A stretch of 49,153 nucleotides of DNA, taken from an uncultured Clostridium sp. GTDB taxonomy: Bacteria > Bacillota > Clostridia > TANB77 > CAG-508. Location: positions 1 to 49,153 of the forward strand of contig CAOKGO010000012.1 in the NCBI GenBank assembly GCA_948468045.1, given 5' to 3'. Position numbers and translations under genes: made by a program. Position 1 is the first letter of the stretch. Each line of letters opens with the position of its first letter. The notes under the pieces are model-generated. The model worked only from the letters and a program-made list of their open reading frames with translations, ran no database searches and was not told where the DNA came from. Shown here piece by piece: positions 29,199-38,898 of the stretch.

Positions 29199-30051
29199 TA
29201 ATAAGATTATATCTCTTTTTAAAAGTTCTTTTTGAACTATTCCTATTCCTATAAACTCTTGCTCACAATAAATACGATATATTCCATCTTTTATTTTGGT
29301 TGTCAATTTTACACCATTCAAGAAATGATGTAATCGTTGTTTTTCTAAGAAAATTTCGTTTTTATCTCTAAAAAGGTCTTCTATTGAAATATATGGTATA
29401 TTATCTTTTTCTAATTGTTCTATTGTGATTGCTTGTTCTATTGAAAAATTACCGACTTTTATTCTATTTAGTTCTGACATATATCCAATTTCATTTAATT
29501 TTGTTGCTATGTCTTCACATAAACTTCTAATATATGTTCCTTTTGAACAATGTACTTGGAATTCAATTTGTTTTTCTTCTTGATTTATTTTCAACAATTG
29601 CATATCATAAATTTCTATTTGCCTTGAAGCAATTTCTACTGTTTGCCCTTTTCTTGCATATTCATAAAGTTTCTTTCCATTTAATTTAATAGCAGAATAT
29701 ATTGGTGGAATTTGCTCTTGTTTTCCTAAAAAGGTCTTTAATACTTCTTCTATTTTTTCTTTTTTAAAGATTTCTTTTGATACTTCCTTTTTTTCTAATA
29801 TTTCTCCCTCTCCATCTGCTGTATTAGTTTTTATTCCTAATGTTAATTGAACTTTATAAATTTTATCATGATTTACTAAATATTTAGAACAAAGAGTTCC
29901 TTTTCCAATTAATAAAGGCAACACACCTGTTGCCATTGGATCTAATGTTCCGAGTATGCCCCACTTTTTCATTTAATATTTTTCTTGCTTTTTGCACAAT
30001 GTCATGTGATGTGTTTTCTTTTGGTTTATTAATAATTATTATTCCATCCAT
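29190..30051 (-). CDS. truB: tRNA pseudouridine-55 synthase; needs +1 frameshift at a CGG codon
   Basis: Makes pseudouridine-55 in the T-loop of tRNAs. The ATG at 30051 (MDGIIIINKPKENTSHDIVQ) overlaps the end of nrnA. After EKVGHT the frame meets ACT CGG AAC at 29950-29952 and ends 22 codons later. Skipping C gives GHT-GTLDPMATGVLP, the universal motif with the catalytic Asp, and the frame runs to 29190 for 286 residues, the normal length. The junction glycine is invariant in the family. An ATG-initiated frame at 29972 lacks the N-terminal fold and has no ribosome site. Confidence 0.9.
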
Positions 30052-30992
30052 TTTTTTATTTCTTTCATTAATTTTTCTTTTACTTCTTCTACTGTACCAG
30101 AAATCAAAGCCCCTGCTGCTCTACTATGACCCCCTCCGCCAAATAATAAGCAAATATCTGATACATTAATTTCTTCTTCAGAACGAAGAGAGACTTTATA
30201 AACATCTTCATTATCTTTTTGTCTTATAAATATTGCAACTTTCACACCTTCAATTTCTTTTCCTATATTTACTAATCCATCATGGTCACCTGGTTCTGCA
30301 TTAACCTCTAACTCGTCTTGTGATGTCATATAAGAAAAAGCTATTTTACCATCTTCTAATAATTCTAGTCTGTCTATAACTCTTTTTGATAATTCAAAAT
30401 TAGCCTTTGTTTTTGTCCCTAATGTCCTTTTATAAATATCTGGGATATTTACACCTACTCTAATTAATTCTGCCGTATATTCAAATGTTTCTGGTGTAAT
30501 TCCTGTATATTGAAAACCACCTGTATCTGTTATAATTCCTGTCATAATACATGTTCCTATTTCTTTTGTAATCTTTATATTAAAATACTCTGAAATGCCG
30601 ACTAAAATTTCACAACAAGCTGGTGATACTGGATTCACATAGTTTAAGTCACCATACATATTATTACTCCCATGATGGTCTATTACTACTGTTTTTTTAG
30701 CATTTTCAAAATGTTTGCTTTGTGCTACTCTCTTAAAGCTGCCACTATCTACTGAAATGGCTAAATCATATTTTTCTACTTCAGAGTCATTTTTTATTTC
30801 TTCTGCTGATGGTAAAAAGTTAAAACATCTTGGATATTCTGGTATTACTACATCTGCATTTTTTCCTAATTCTTTTAACATTAATTTCATAGCTAAACTG
30901 CTTCCAATAGCATCTCCATCTGGTGACTCATGTGTTAAAATTACAATGCTTTGTGCTTCTTTTATCTCATTTAAAATCTCATCTAATGTCAT
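30039..30992 (-). CDS. nrnA: DHH-family nanoRNase / pAp phosphatase
   Basis: 317 residues. Degrades very short oligoribonucleotides and 3'-phosphoadenosine 5'-phosphate. The DHH domain shows THESPDGDAIGSSLA, SVDSGSFKR and the naming motif VIDHHGSNN, plus GIITDTGGF; DHHA1 has LLFGGGGHSRAAGA. I chose the ATG at 30992: GAGGGGAG lies five bases upstream, while the upstream in-frame ATG at 31007 overlaps it. It sits between rbfA and truB as in many Firmicutes. Confidence 0.92.
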   Translation of the reverse strand: MTLDEILNEIKEAQSIVILTHESPDGDAIGSSLAMKLMLKELGKNADVVIPEYPRCFNFLPSAEEIKNDSEVEKYDLAISVDSGSFKRVAQSKHFENAKKTVVIDHHGSNNMYGDLNYVNPVSPACCEILVGISEYFNIKITKEIGTCIMTGIITDTGGFQYTGITPETFEYTAELIRVGVNIPDIYKRTLGTKTKANFELSKRVIDRLELLEDGKIAFSYMTSQDELEVNAEPGDHDGLVNIGKEIEGVKVAIFIRQKDNEDVYKVSLRSEEEINVSDICLLFGGGGHSRAAGALISGTVEEVKEKLMKEIKKWME

Positions 30993-31066
30993 ATGTGCTC
31001 CCCTCATTTTTATTAATTAAACATTAAAATTATATATTTTCGTTTTTTAATATTTCTTATAATATT

Positions 31067-31426
31067 TTAATCATCTTTTTTAGGCATTATATCTCTTAAA
31101 ATACTATCAATCCTTGCACCATATTCTAGTGAATCATCTAGTTCAAAAATCAACTCTGGTGTGTTTCTTAAATTAACTCTTCTTGCTAATTCACTTCTAA
31201 TAAACCCTGAAGATTTTTTTAATCCTGCCAAAGTTTCTTTTACATTTTTTGAATTCAGAATACTTACAAAAATTTTAGCATATTTTAAATCATTTGTAAC
31301 TTTTACTTTAGTTACACTAATTAAGCCAGTAACATTGGGATTTTTCAATTCATAACCAATAATTTGACTAAGTTCTTTTCTATACTCTTCCTCAATACGA
31401 CCTAACCTTGCTTGATTTTCTGGCAT
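31067..31426 (-). CDS. rbfA: Ribosome-binding factor A
   Basis: 119 residues. Binds the 30S subunit near helix 1 of 16S rRNA during late maturation. Recognised from RLGRIEEEYRKELSQIIGYE, LISVTKVKVTNDLKYAKIFV and RVNLRNTPELIFELDDSLEY. It lies between infB and nrnA in the standard translation operon order. Confidence 0.94.
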   Translation of the reverse strand: MPENQARLGRIEEEYRKELSQIIGYELKNPNVTGLISVTKVKVTNDLKYAKIFVSILNSKNVKETLAGLKKSSGFIRSELARRVNLRNTPELIFELDDSLEYGARIDSILRDIMPKKDD

Positions 31427-31526
31427 TGTTTTCCTCCTACTATTCTTTTTCTATTATTCTCTCAACTTCTATCAAAAGCCATAATTGTCATGCTTTTTGA
31501 CTTTGTCTTTAAAAGCATTCATTTTA

Positions 31527-34433
31527 CTATCTTTTTATTTCTTCCATAACATAAACTTCAATAATGTCTCCTTCTTTTATGTCATTATAGTTTTCAATTT
31601 GAATTCCACATTCAAATCCTTTTCCTACTTCTTTTACTTCATCTTTAAATCTCTTCAAAGTAGATAAATGACCATCATGTATAACTACATTTTCACGAAT
31701 AACTCTTACCCCTGCATTTCTTTCTACTTTTCCATTTAATACATAACTTCCAGCAATTGTTCCTACATTAGATATTCTAAATGTTTGTCTTACTTCTACA
31801 TTTCCAATTACTTTTTCTTCAAATTCTGGGTCTAGCATTCCTTTCATTGCAGCTTCTACATCTTCAATTGCTTGATAAATAATAGAATATTGTTTAATTT
31901 CTACTTCATCCTTTTCTGCCATTTCTTTTGCCATATTATCTGGTCTTACATTAAATGCAATTATAATTGCATTAGATACTTTAGCAAGTGTTACATCTGA
32001 TTGATTTACTGCTCCTGCTGCTGCATGAATTACTTTTACTTTAACTTCTTCATTTTCTAGTTTTTCTAATGATTGTTTTACAGCTTCAACAGAACCTTGT
32101 ACATCTGCTTTTACAATTAAGTTTAATACTTTTAGTTTTCCTTCCTCCATTTGGCTAAATAAATTGTCTAATGTTACTTTTGTGTTAGCATTAATTATTT
32201 TTTCTCTTTCTTGACGTTTTCTTCTTTCAATTAAGTGTTTTGCCATTTTTTCGTTTTTAACTTCATAGAACGTATCTCCAGCAGATGGAACTTCTGTTAG
32301 CCCCATAATTTCTACTGGTGTAGATGGCCCAGCTGCTTTTACATTTTTGCCTTTATCATCTTTCATTGCTCTTATTCTACCAATTGATGAACCTACTACA
32401 ATTGTATCTCCTACATCTAATGTTCCTCTTTGTACTAGCATTGTAGCAATTGCACCTTTTGATTTGTCTAATCTTGCTTCAATAACAGTTCCTTTTGCTT
32501 GTTTATTAGGATTTGCTTTTAATTCTAAGACATCTGCTTCTAATAGTACCATTTCTAATAATTGGTCAATATTTTCATTCTTTTTAGCTGAAATTGGTAC
32601 ATATATAGTGTCTCCACCCCATTCTTCTGGAACTAGCTCATATGCCATTAATTCTTGTTTTACTTTGTCAATATTAGCATCTGGTAAATCGATTTTATTT
32701 ATTGCTACAATAATTGGTATTTCTGCTGATTTTGCATGGTTTATAGCTTCTATTGTTTGTGGTTTTACACCATCATTTGCAGCTACTACTAATATTGCAA
32801 TATCAGTAATTTGAGCACCTCTTGCTCTCATTGCTGTAAATGCTTCATGTCCTGGTGTATCTAAGAAAGTAATTTCTCTATCCTTTACTTTTACTTTATA
32901 TGCACCAATTGCTTGGGTAATTCCTCCTGCTTCTCCTTCTATAACATTTGTTTTTCTAACAGTATCTAATAATGAGGTTTTTCCATGGTCTACATGCCCC
33001 ATTACAACAATAACAGGTGGTCTTACTTGTAAATCTTCTTCTCTATCTTCTGAATCATCAAATAATATGTCTTCTTCTGTTACTGTTTCTTTTTTACTTG
33101 CATTAATTCCAAATTCTTGAGCAATTAGATATGCTGTGTCAAAGTCTACTTCATTATTAATTGTTGCCATTATTCCATATCCTAATAGCTTTTTAATAAC
33201 TTCTGCTGTTGTTTTTTTCATTTCAGCAGCAAAATCTTTAACAGTAATGCTTTCTGGAATTTCAATTTCAGTTAATTTGAATATTTTTTGTTTTACTCTA
33301 TCTTCCTGATTTTTATTGTTTCTTTTTCTTCCTCTTCTACCACGTTCTGTTGTTAAGTCATAGTAATCAAGCATTCCACCATCTTGTTCATCAAACATAT
33401 TTGATAAACGATTAGCTTGTTTTAGAGTTTTTAGTTTTCCTTCATCAAAGTCATTTCCAACATTATTTTTTCTTGTTTTATTCTTTTTATTTGTTTTATT
33501 TTCATCAAATTTATTATTTCTTTGTTTGTCTAAACCTCTATTATATTCTCTTACTGTTTCCTTTTCGCCACTTTCAACAGACATAATATTCTTGATATTT
33601 TTTTCTATCCCTTTTTCATCTAATGGTCTTTTGTTATTATTAAATCTGTTATTATTGTAATTATTATTTCCTCTATTATTGTTATTATAGTTTCCTCTAT
33701 TATTATTATCATTATTATGGTTTCTAGAAAAATTATTATTCCTAAAATTGTTATTTTGGTTTTGATTTTTATTTCTGTTATTGTAATTGTTATTATTGTG
33801 ATTATGGTTATTATAATTATTGTTATTTCTAGTTTGATTTTCTTGTACTTGATTTTGCTTAAATGCAGGTTTAGTTTGTGTATTATTATTATTATTATCA
33901 TTTGTTGTTATAACTTCTTTTGGCTTTTCTACTACTTCTTTAACTTGTGGTTTTTCTATTATAACTTCTTCTTTTACCTCTTCTTTTATCTCTTCTTTTT
34001 CTTGTTTTGGTTCTTCCTTTTTAAGACCAAATAACTCACTAACTGTCATAGGTTTATTTGGTTTGTTACGATATACAATATTGTAATCTTTATTTTGTTT
34101 TCTTTCTATAAAACCAACGTTATTTTTCTTTTCATCCTTTTTTATTACTTCTTTTTTCTTTTCTGGTTCTTCCTCTGCTATAATAACTTCTCTTCTAATA
34201 ATAACTGGTGCTTTTTCTTCTTTTTTCACGTCTTTTTCCTTATCCCTCTTTTTATCTTCTTTCTTTTTTCCCTCATTTTTGGTTAATAATTTTTCCACTT
34301 TATTAGCTTCTTCTTCATTCACACCACTTAAATGACTTTTAGCTTCTATTTTTAACTTATTTGCTGCATCTATTACTTCTTTACTGGTTAATCCTAATTT
34401 TTTTGCTATTTCATGTATTTTTATCTTACCCAA
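31527..34433 (-). CDS. infB: Translation initiation factor IF-2
   Basis: About 968 residues. GTPase that places initiator tRNA on the 30S subunit. The N-domain [20 protein letters not shown] is followed by Lys/Glu-rich and Asn-rich low-complexity stretches (residues 60-400). G1 is [12 protein letters not shown], then DTPGHEAF and [10 protein letters not shown]-terminal domains follow. I prefer the TTG at 34433 (GGGGGTGA five bases upstream) to the ATG at 34448. The start overlaps the frameshifted end of ylxQ by 8 bases, which suggests coupling. Confidence 0.95.
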   Translation of the reverse strand: MGKIKIHEIAKKLGLTSKEVIDAANKLKIEAKSHLSGVNEEEANKVEKLLTKNEGKKKEDKKRDKEKDVKKEEKAPVIIRREVIIAEEEPEKKKEVIKKDEKKNNVGFIERKQNKDYNIVYRNKPNKPMTVSELFGLKKEEPKQEKEEIKEEVKEEVIIEKPQVKEVVEKPKEVITTNDNNNNNTQTKPAFKQNQVQENQTRNNNNYNNHNHNNNNYNNRNKNQNQNNNFRNNNFSRNHNNDNNNRGNYNNNNRGNNNYNNNRFNNNKRPLDEKGIEKNIKNIMSVESGEKETVREYNRGLDKQRNNKFDENKTNKKNKTRKNNVGNDFDEGKLKTLKQANRLSNMFDEQDGGMLDYYDLTTERGRRGRKRNNKNQEDRVKQKIFKLTEIEIPESITVKDFAAEMKKTTAEVIKKLLGYGIMATINNEVDFDTAYLIAQEFGINASKKETVTEEDILFDDSEDREEDLQVRPPVIVVMGHVDHGKTSLLDTVRKTNVIEGEAGGITQAIGAYKVKVKDREITFLDTPGHEAFTAMRARGAQITDIAILVVAANDGVKPQTIEAINHAKSAEIPIIVAINKIDLPDANIDKVKQELMAYELVPEEWGGDTIYVPISAKKNENIDQLLEMVLLEADVLELKANPNKQAKGTVIEARLDKSKGAIATMLVQRGTLDVGDTIVVGSSIGRIRAMKDDKGKNVKAAGPSTPVEIMGLTEVPSAGDTFYEVKNEKMAKHLIERRKRQEREKIINANTKVTLDNLFSQMEEGKLKVLNLIVKADVQGSVEAVKQSLEKLENEEVKVKVIHAAAGAVNQSDVTLAKVSNAIIIAFNVRPDNMAKEMAEKDEVEIKQYSIIYQAIEDVEAAMKGMLDPEFEEKVIGNVEVRQTFRISNVGTIAGSYVLNGKVERNAGVRVIRENVVIHDGHLSTLKRFKDEVKEVGKGFECGIQIENYNDIKEGDIIEVYVMEEIKR

Positions 34434-34756
34434 TAAGTTCACCCCCATTATTTATTTTCTGTATTTCATTTGCCAAATTACTATCTTGTATGCCAATAAT
34501 TGCTTTATTTGACTTTCCGAATTGCTTTACTTAAAAGTTCTATTTCTCCATTTACTATAACTGGTACTTGAAAGTCTTTTCCAAATAGTTCAAACTTTTC
34601 TTTTGTTCTATTAGATGCATCTTCTGCTATTATAATTAAATATACTTTTTTCTTTTTTATTTGCTGTTCTACACTATCTGCTCCAAAGCAGACCTTTCTA
34701 GCTCTTGTGGCTAATCCAATTAGCCCTAATATTTTTTTATTTATCAAGTATGACAC
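34426..34756 (-). CDS. ylxQ: YlxQ-type L7Ae-family RNA-binding protein; needs +1 frameshift at a CGG codon
   Basis: Small kink-turn-binding protein of the L7Ae/L30e family. The direct frame ends after 83 residues at [10 protein letters not shown], with in-frame CGG at 34517-34519 (ATT CGG AAA GTC AAA TAA). Skipping C gives [18 protein letters not shown] and continues to a TAA at 34426, 109 residues, the usual YlxQ length with the family's GK and AIIGI segment. In its unshifted form it looks like a complete, merely short gene, so this site is easy to miss. It follows ylxR with a 20-base overlap. Confidence 0.8.
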
Positions 34757-34970
34757 CTCTTAAATTTTCATAAATTTCTTCTGATATTTTTATATCAAGC
34801 ACTTTTTCTAATCTTTTTGATTTAATTACTCTTTCTAAACATTGTATGTCATCACATATGTATGCTCCTCTTCCTTCTTGTTTACCTATTCTGTCTATAC
34901 TTATTTTATTTTCCTTATTTTTAACAATTCTAATTAAATCTCTTTTATCTTTTTTACTATTACAACCCAT
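34737..34970 (-). CDS. ylxR: YlxR family (DUF448) RNA-binding protein, start uncertain
   Basis: Short nucleic-acid-binding protein found between nusA and ylxQ in Firmicutes. MGCNSKKDKRDLIRIVKN, the family core GRGAYICDDIQCLERVIKSK and a C-terminal helix are visible. Family members normally begin before an RxCxGC motif; here the bases upstream encode QPQRTC directly before MGC in the same frame, open back to 35003, but with no ATG, GTG or TTG. Either an unusual start is used, or a base change split the 5' end; a GTG start with GAAAGGA lies in another frame. There is no CGG codon. Confidence 0.8.
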   Translation of the reverse strand: MGCNSKKDKRDLIRIVKNKENKISIDRIGKQEGRGAYICDDIQCLERVIKSKRLEKVLDIKISEEIYENLRGVILDK

Positions 34971-35032
34971 GCAGGTTCTTTGTGGTTGGTTTTTCGTTTT
35001 TAATCACATTCCTTTCAAGTTTTAAATCTTCT

Positions 35033-36133
35033 TTAAGTATCTTCTTCTGTTTTTTCTTCTTGTGAACTCATTAACATTTCTCTAAATTGTGTTTCTGATT
35101 TTATATCTATTTTCCAATTTGTTAGTCTTGCAGCTAATCTTGCATTTTGTCCTGATTTTCCAATAGCTAATGATAATTGGTCATCTGGTACAATAACTTG
35201 AGCAAATTTTTCTTCTTCTTTAATATCTACTGCTAATATTTGTGCTGGAAGCAAACTAGATGCAATGTAAATAGATGGGTCTTCATTCCATTCTATTACA
35301 TCTATTTTTTCTCCATTTAGTTCATTTATTACATTTTGAATTCTAACACCTTTTTGCCCTACACATGAACCAACTGGATCAATGTTTGGATCAGGAGAAT
35401 ATACTGCAACCTTACTCCTATATCCTGGGTCTCTTGAAACACTTTTTATTTCAATTACACCCTCATAAATTTCTGGTATTTCAAATTCTAACAGTTTTCT
35501 TACAAAGTCTGGATGACTTCTAGATACTATTACCTGTGGAGCTCCTTTGCTACCTTTTTCAACATCTAAAACATATCCTTTTACTTTGTCATTTACATGA
35601 TAATGTTCAGTTGGAATTTGTTCTTTAGCTGGCATAACACCCTCTAATTTTCCTAAATCCATAACCACAATGCTACGGTCTGCTTTTTGTACTAATCCTG
35701 AAACAATTTCTCCTTTTCTGTCATTAAATTCTGTATAAATTATTTCTCTTTCTGCTTCTCTTAGTTTTTGAACAATAACTTGTTTTGCTGTTTGTGCCGC
35801 AATTCTTCCAAAGTCTCTTGGAACAATTTCTATTTCTACTGTATCTCCTTCTTCAAAATCTGGATTGATTTTTTGTGCTTCTTTAATGTTTATTTGTGTT
35901 TCTTTGTCATTTGCTCTTTTTACTACTTCTTTTAAAGAATATATATGTGTTGCTCCTGTTTGTTTATCCATTTGTACTTTTACATTTTCTAAAGAATCAA
36001 AGTTCCTTTTATATGCTGTTACTAATGCTGTTTCTATTGATTCTAATAGATATTCTTTATTAATTCCTTTTTCTTTTTCTAGTTCCTCTAATGCTAATAT
36101 TAGTTCTTTGTTATCAATTGCTTGTTCTTTCAT
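35033..36133 (-). CDS. nusA: Transcription termination/antitermination factor NusA
   Basis: 366 residues. Binds RNA polymerase and nascent RNA to control pausing and termination. The N-terminal domain carries LILALEELEKEKGINKEYLL and ALVTAYKRNF; S1 is around residues 130-200 (GEIVSGLVQKADRSIVVMDL); two KH domains carry DPNIDPVGSCVGQKGVRIQN and LSLAIGKSGQNARLAARLTN. It lacks the C-terminal acidic repeats of E. coli NusA, as in Firmicutes. Confidence 0.95.
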   Translation of the reverse strand: MKEQAIDNKELILALEELEKEKGINKEYLLESIETALVTAYKRNFDSLENVKVQMDKQTGATHIYSLKEVVKRANDKETQINIKEAQKINPDFEEGDTVEIEIVPRDFGRIAAQTAKQVIVQKLREAEREIIYTEFNDRKGEIVSGLVQKADRSIVVMDLGKLEGVMPAKEQIPTEHYHVNDKVKGYVLDVEKGSKGAPQVIVSRSHPDFVRKLLEFEIPEIYEGVIEIKSVSRDPGYRSKVAVYSPDPNIDPVGSCVGQKGVRIQNVINELNGEKIDVIEWNEDPSIYIASSLLPAQILAVDIKEEEKFAQVIVPDDQLSLAIGKSGQNARLAARLTNWKIDIKSETQFREMLMSSQEEKTEEDT

Positions 36134-36296
36134 CTTTTTACATCATTCCTTTCTTTAATATGGTTGGAAAAGAATTGGATATTTAGCTAGAAAAATAAGA
36201 TTTTAATTTATGATGGTCTTTTAATAAGTATTTTATTGATTAAATTAAAATCAAATTTTACTCTATACAACACCAAATACCAATTATTTTTAAGTT

Positions 36297-36792
36297 TTAC
36301 CAATGAAAAATTGTTTTTATCTGTGCTATATTTTTTCGTTCTATTTCTACTTCTTCTTGAATTTCTACTTCATTATTTTCGATAATTAACTTCTCTTGGT
36401 TAAATTCTTTCAAGATTCCTTGGTATTGTTTTTTTCCGTTTTGATCTTTTCTAAATAGTTTTATTTCAATTTCTTTTCCTATGTTTTGTTCTAAATGTCT
36501 ATCTTTTTTTAGTATTCTTTCAATTCCGGGTAGATGATATTTCTAAAAAATATTGTTCTTTAATATAGTCTGCTTCATCTAATATGTCATTTATTGCATT
36601 ATTTACTTTCTCACAGTCATTTAAATCTATACCCTTTAAATTGTCAATAAAAACTCTTAAAAAATAGTTTTTTCCTTCTTTGCTATATTCTACATCATAA
36701 AGCTCATATCCTAATTTTTCAATAGTTGGTTTTATTAGAGTTTCGACTCTTTCTTCTATACTTGCCAATATTACCTCCTTATTGATTTTCAA
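36297..36792 (-). CDS. rimP: Ribosome maturation factor RimP; needs +1 frameshift at a CGG codon
   Basis: Assists 30S subunit maturation. The direct frame from 36792 gives LIKPTIEKLGYELYDVEYSK, then YFLEISSTRN and a stop, with TCT ACC CGG AAT TGA at 36526-36528. Skipping C gives ISST-GIERILKKDRHLE (family: SSPGI-R-L) and the full C-terminal SH3-like domain, ending IAQIKTIFHW at 36297: 164 residues. Skipping the A of ACC instead would give the canonical Pro-Gly, so the exact slip base is open. First gene of the nusA operon, promoter at 36849. Confidence 0.88.
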
Positions 36793-36798
36793 TAATTA

Positions 36799-36877
36799 AG
36801 AGTGGGATTTGTTCCCACTCTCTTGCTACATTTAATGTTTCTTACAATATTATACCCAATTTTTGGCATAAATGCAA
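36799..36877 (-). promoter_or_regulatory. Promoter and leader hairpin of the rimP-nusA-infB operon
   Basis: Minus strand TTGCAT (36872-36877), 17 bp, TATAAT (36849-36854). In the leader a perfect 9-bp hairpin, AGAGTGGGA with TCCCACTCT (36799-36821), precedes the rimP ribosome site by a few bases. It may be the terminator of the upstream glycosyltransferase gene or a regulatory leader structure. Confidence 0.7.
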
Positions 36878-36901
36878 GCTTTTTTATGAATTTTGTGTAA
36901 T

Positions 36902-38170
36902 TTATACTTTTTCTAATATTTCTACTGTTGCTTCTGTATTTCCTGCATCTCCAATTTTAATATCTCTAACATGGTCAATTTTTTCCCATGTAGTTTCTCT
37001 TTTAAATAGACATTTAAAATTGATTAATAGCCATGATCCCATAAATAATGGGTAACATACTAAACCTTTTAACATTGGTCTAATTGGTCTTCTATCTAAT
37101 AACATAACAATTATAGCTGTTCCAATTGGTAATAAAAATGTTGGTACTAAATATCTTAATATATTAATTATTAATTCTGCTTGTGTCATCCCATTTCCTG
37201 CATACATTAAGAAATTTGTTCCTAATAATATAATTGTAATTATAAACATAGGTATACTTCCTATAATATATAGAAAACCATCAAAATTCATCATAGTTTT
37301 ATTTTCTTTTGCAGCTAATGCTAGTTGTTTAGTATATTCTTTTATACATTGCATATGACCTACTGTCCATCTGCTTCTTTGTGACCAACTTTGTTTAAAT
37401 CCTACTGGTTGTTCATCATATACAATTGCATCTGTTGACCAACCTAATCTTTTTCCTTTTATTATTCTTTTTAATGAAAATTCAATGTCTTCAGTTAATG
37501 TTACTGTCTTTAATCCACCCTCTGGTTTTATTACATCAAATCTTACCATAAATCCTGTACCATTTAATAATGGTGATAATCCTAAATTGTATCTAGCTAG
37601 ATGATAAAATCTATGCATTGTCCAATAGAAAATAGCATAACCTGCTGTTATCCAACTGTCTGTTGGATTTTTTATATCTCTATATCCTTGTACAACATCT
37701 TCTCCTTGACATAGTTTCTTATTCATATTTTTGATAAAGTTAGGATCTACTATATTATCTGCATCAAATACAAAAAATGCATCATAGTCAGCATTTTCCT
37801 CGATTTTTTGTTGTAAAAACCAGTCTAATGCATATCCTTTTGTTTTTTGTGTGTTATTAAATCTCTCATATACAATTGCTCCTGCTTCTTTTGCAACTTT
37901 TGCAGTGTTATCTGTACAGTTGTCTGCAATTACATAAATATCATATAATTGTTTGTTATAATTTTGCTTTTTTAAACTTTCTACTAAATTTGCAACAACC
38001 GCTTCTTCATTATGTGCTGGTATTATTGCCATAAATTTGTGGTTTTTGTTTACTTTTAATGGTTTGTCTTTTATTTTTACCAATGAGCATAAACTTACCA
38101 TGATTTGGTATAACCAAAATATGGTTATTGTCCATACAAGAGCTTCTCTTAGTATATATAAATAATCCAT
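36902..38170 (-). CDS. Membrane glycosyltransferase, family 2
   Basis: 422 residues. One N-terminal membrane helix, a GT-A catalytic domain, and three to four C-terminal helices. Motifs: IIPAHNEEAVVANLVESLKK, VIADNCTDNTAKVA, the metal-binding FDADN, EDIEF and the processive-enzyme motif QRSRW. This pattern (DxD-like plus QxxRW) fits a synthase that makes and exports a polysaccharide or glycolipid. No partner genes lie next to it, so the product is unknown. Confidence 0.85.
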   Translation of the reverse strand: MDYLYILREALVWTITIFWLYQIMVSLCSLVKIKDKPLKVNKNHKFMAIIPAHNEEAVVANLVESLKKQNYNKQLYDIYVIADNCTDNTAKVAKEAGAIVYERFNNTQKTKGYALDWFLQQKIEENADYDAFFVFDADNIVDPNFIKNMNKKLCQGEDVVQGYRDIKNPTDSWITAGYAIFYWTMHRFYHLARYNLGLSPLLNGTGFMVRFDVIKPEGGLKTVTLTEDIEFSLKRIIKGKRLGWSTDAIVYDEQPVGFKQSWSQRSRWTVGHMQCIKEYTKQLALAAKENKTMMNFDGFLYIIGSIPMFIITIILLGTNFLMYAGNGMTQAELIINILRYLVPTFLLPIGTAIIVMLLDRRPIRPMLKGLVCYPLFMGSWLLINFKCLFKRETTWEKIDHVRDIKIGDAGNTEATVEILEKV

Positions 38171-38341
38171 TTTTTTACCTCTCTTTTTTTATTTCATCTG
38201 TATATATTTATTATGATACCTTTTTTATTATACTATTATTATTAAAATTATGCAATGTTTTTTTTGAATTTAATTATTTTTTAAGATTTCTAAAATTATA
38301 TTTAAGAAATTGATTTATTATTAAAATAATAATATTTTGAA

Positions 38342-38611
38342 TTAGAAAAACACTTCTTTTCTTCTGTATTTACCAATTACAATAGTATCACAAACTCCAT
38401 TTTTCTCTGTTTTTTGTTCTTGTAATTTTTTATATTTTTCTACTTTAGAACTCATAGGGATAAACCATAAAATTTTGCTATCAGTATTTTTTATACAAAA
38501 ATATGTAGGTCTTGTATTTCCATTTTCATGATTTTTCATAAGTTTTTCATCTTTTGCAAATTCAAAATATTCATCTTTTATATGATATACATATCCTGTT
38601 TCTAAAAACAT
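38342..38611 (-). CDS. Probable type III toxin (ToxN/CptN/TenpN-like), short
   Basis: 89 residues with the plan of type III endoribonuclease toxins: YVYHIKDEYFEFAKDEK at the N-terminus, then RPTYFCIKNTDSKILWFIP, MSSKVEKYKKL and CDTIVIGK. AGAAAGGA precedes the ATG. Upstream is a promoter, a two-unit ~48-bp tandem repeat with internal hairpins, and a terminator, exactly the arrangement of type III antitoxin RNA genes. Known toxins are about 150-170 residues, so this one probably lost its C-terminal half and may be inactive. The family call rests on motif pattern and context. Confidence 0.6.
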   Translation of the reverse strand: MFLETGYVYHIKDEYFEFAKDEKLMKNHENGNTRPTYFCIKNTDSKILWFIPMSSKVEKYKKLQEQKTEKNGVCDTIVIGKYRRKEVFF

Positions 38612-38634
38612 ATACTTGTCCTTTCTAAAATTAA

Positions 38635-38775
38635 AGCCCTCTATAACTTAATATAGAAAGCTAAACATTTTCAAAATAGATAATTTATTACTCGCACCAC
38701 CATAAAGCGAGAACATTTAGCAAAATGGATAATTTATTACTCGCACCACCATAAAGCGAGAAACATTTTCTTTCT
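38635..38775 (-). ncRNA. Probable type III antitoxin RNA: tandem repeats plus terminator
   Basis: Two consecutive repeats (38712-38760, 49 bp; 38664-38711, 48 bp) that differ at few positions, with the start of a third at 38761. Each holds CTCGC-TTTATGGTGGT-GCGAG on the minus strand, a small hairpin suited to a pseudoknot. The array ends in an 11-bp hairpin (38635-38645 with 38652-38662) that should let only part of the transcripts reach the toxin gene. Confidence 0.65.
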
Positions 38776-38781
38776 ATATTT

Positions 38782-38811
38782 ATTAGACAATCTCTAAAAA
38801 GCAATTGTCAA
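38782..38811 (-). promoter_or_regulatory. Promoter of the antitoxin RNA / toxin operon
   Basis: Minus strand TTGACA (38806-38811), 18 bp, TCTAAT (38782-38787), with transcription expected to start near 38775, just before the first repeat. Confidence 0.6.
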
Positions 38812-38898
38812 GTCGTTTTGCACAATAAATATAGTATATTTTATGCGATTTTTATAAATTTATATATTTTCATTGTTTTGTTATATCTATTGTTATAT

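Noticed and set aside
29190..29972. truB as a 260-residue gene starting at 29972
   Set aside because: It would lack the N-terminal strand and the conserved GHTG, has no ribosome site, and the true ATG with its site lies at 30051 in the frame before the CGG.
33620..34286. Open frames opposite the low-complexity N-terminal region of infB
   Set aside because: Shadows of Asn- and Lys/Glu-rich coding sequence, Ile/Phe-only peptides without starts or homology.
38664..38775. Tandem ~48-bp repeats as a CRISPR array
   Set aside because: The repeats abut without unique spacers, number only two, and lie between a promoter and a terminator next to a ToxN-like gene; no cas gene is present.
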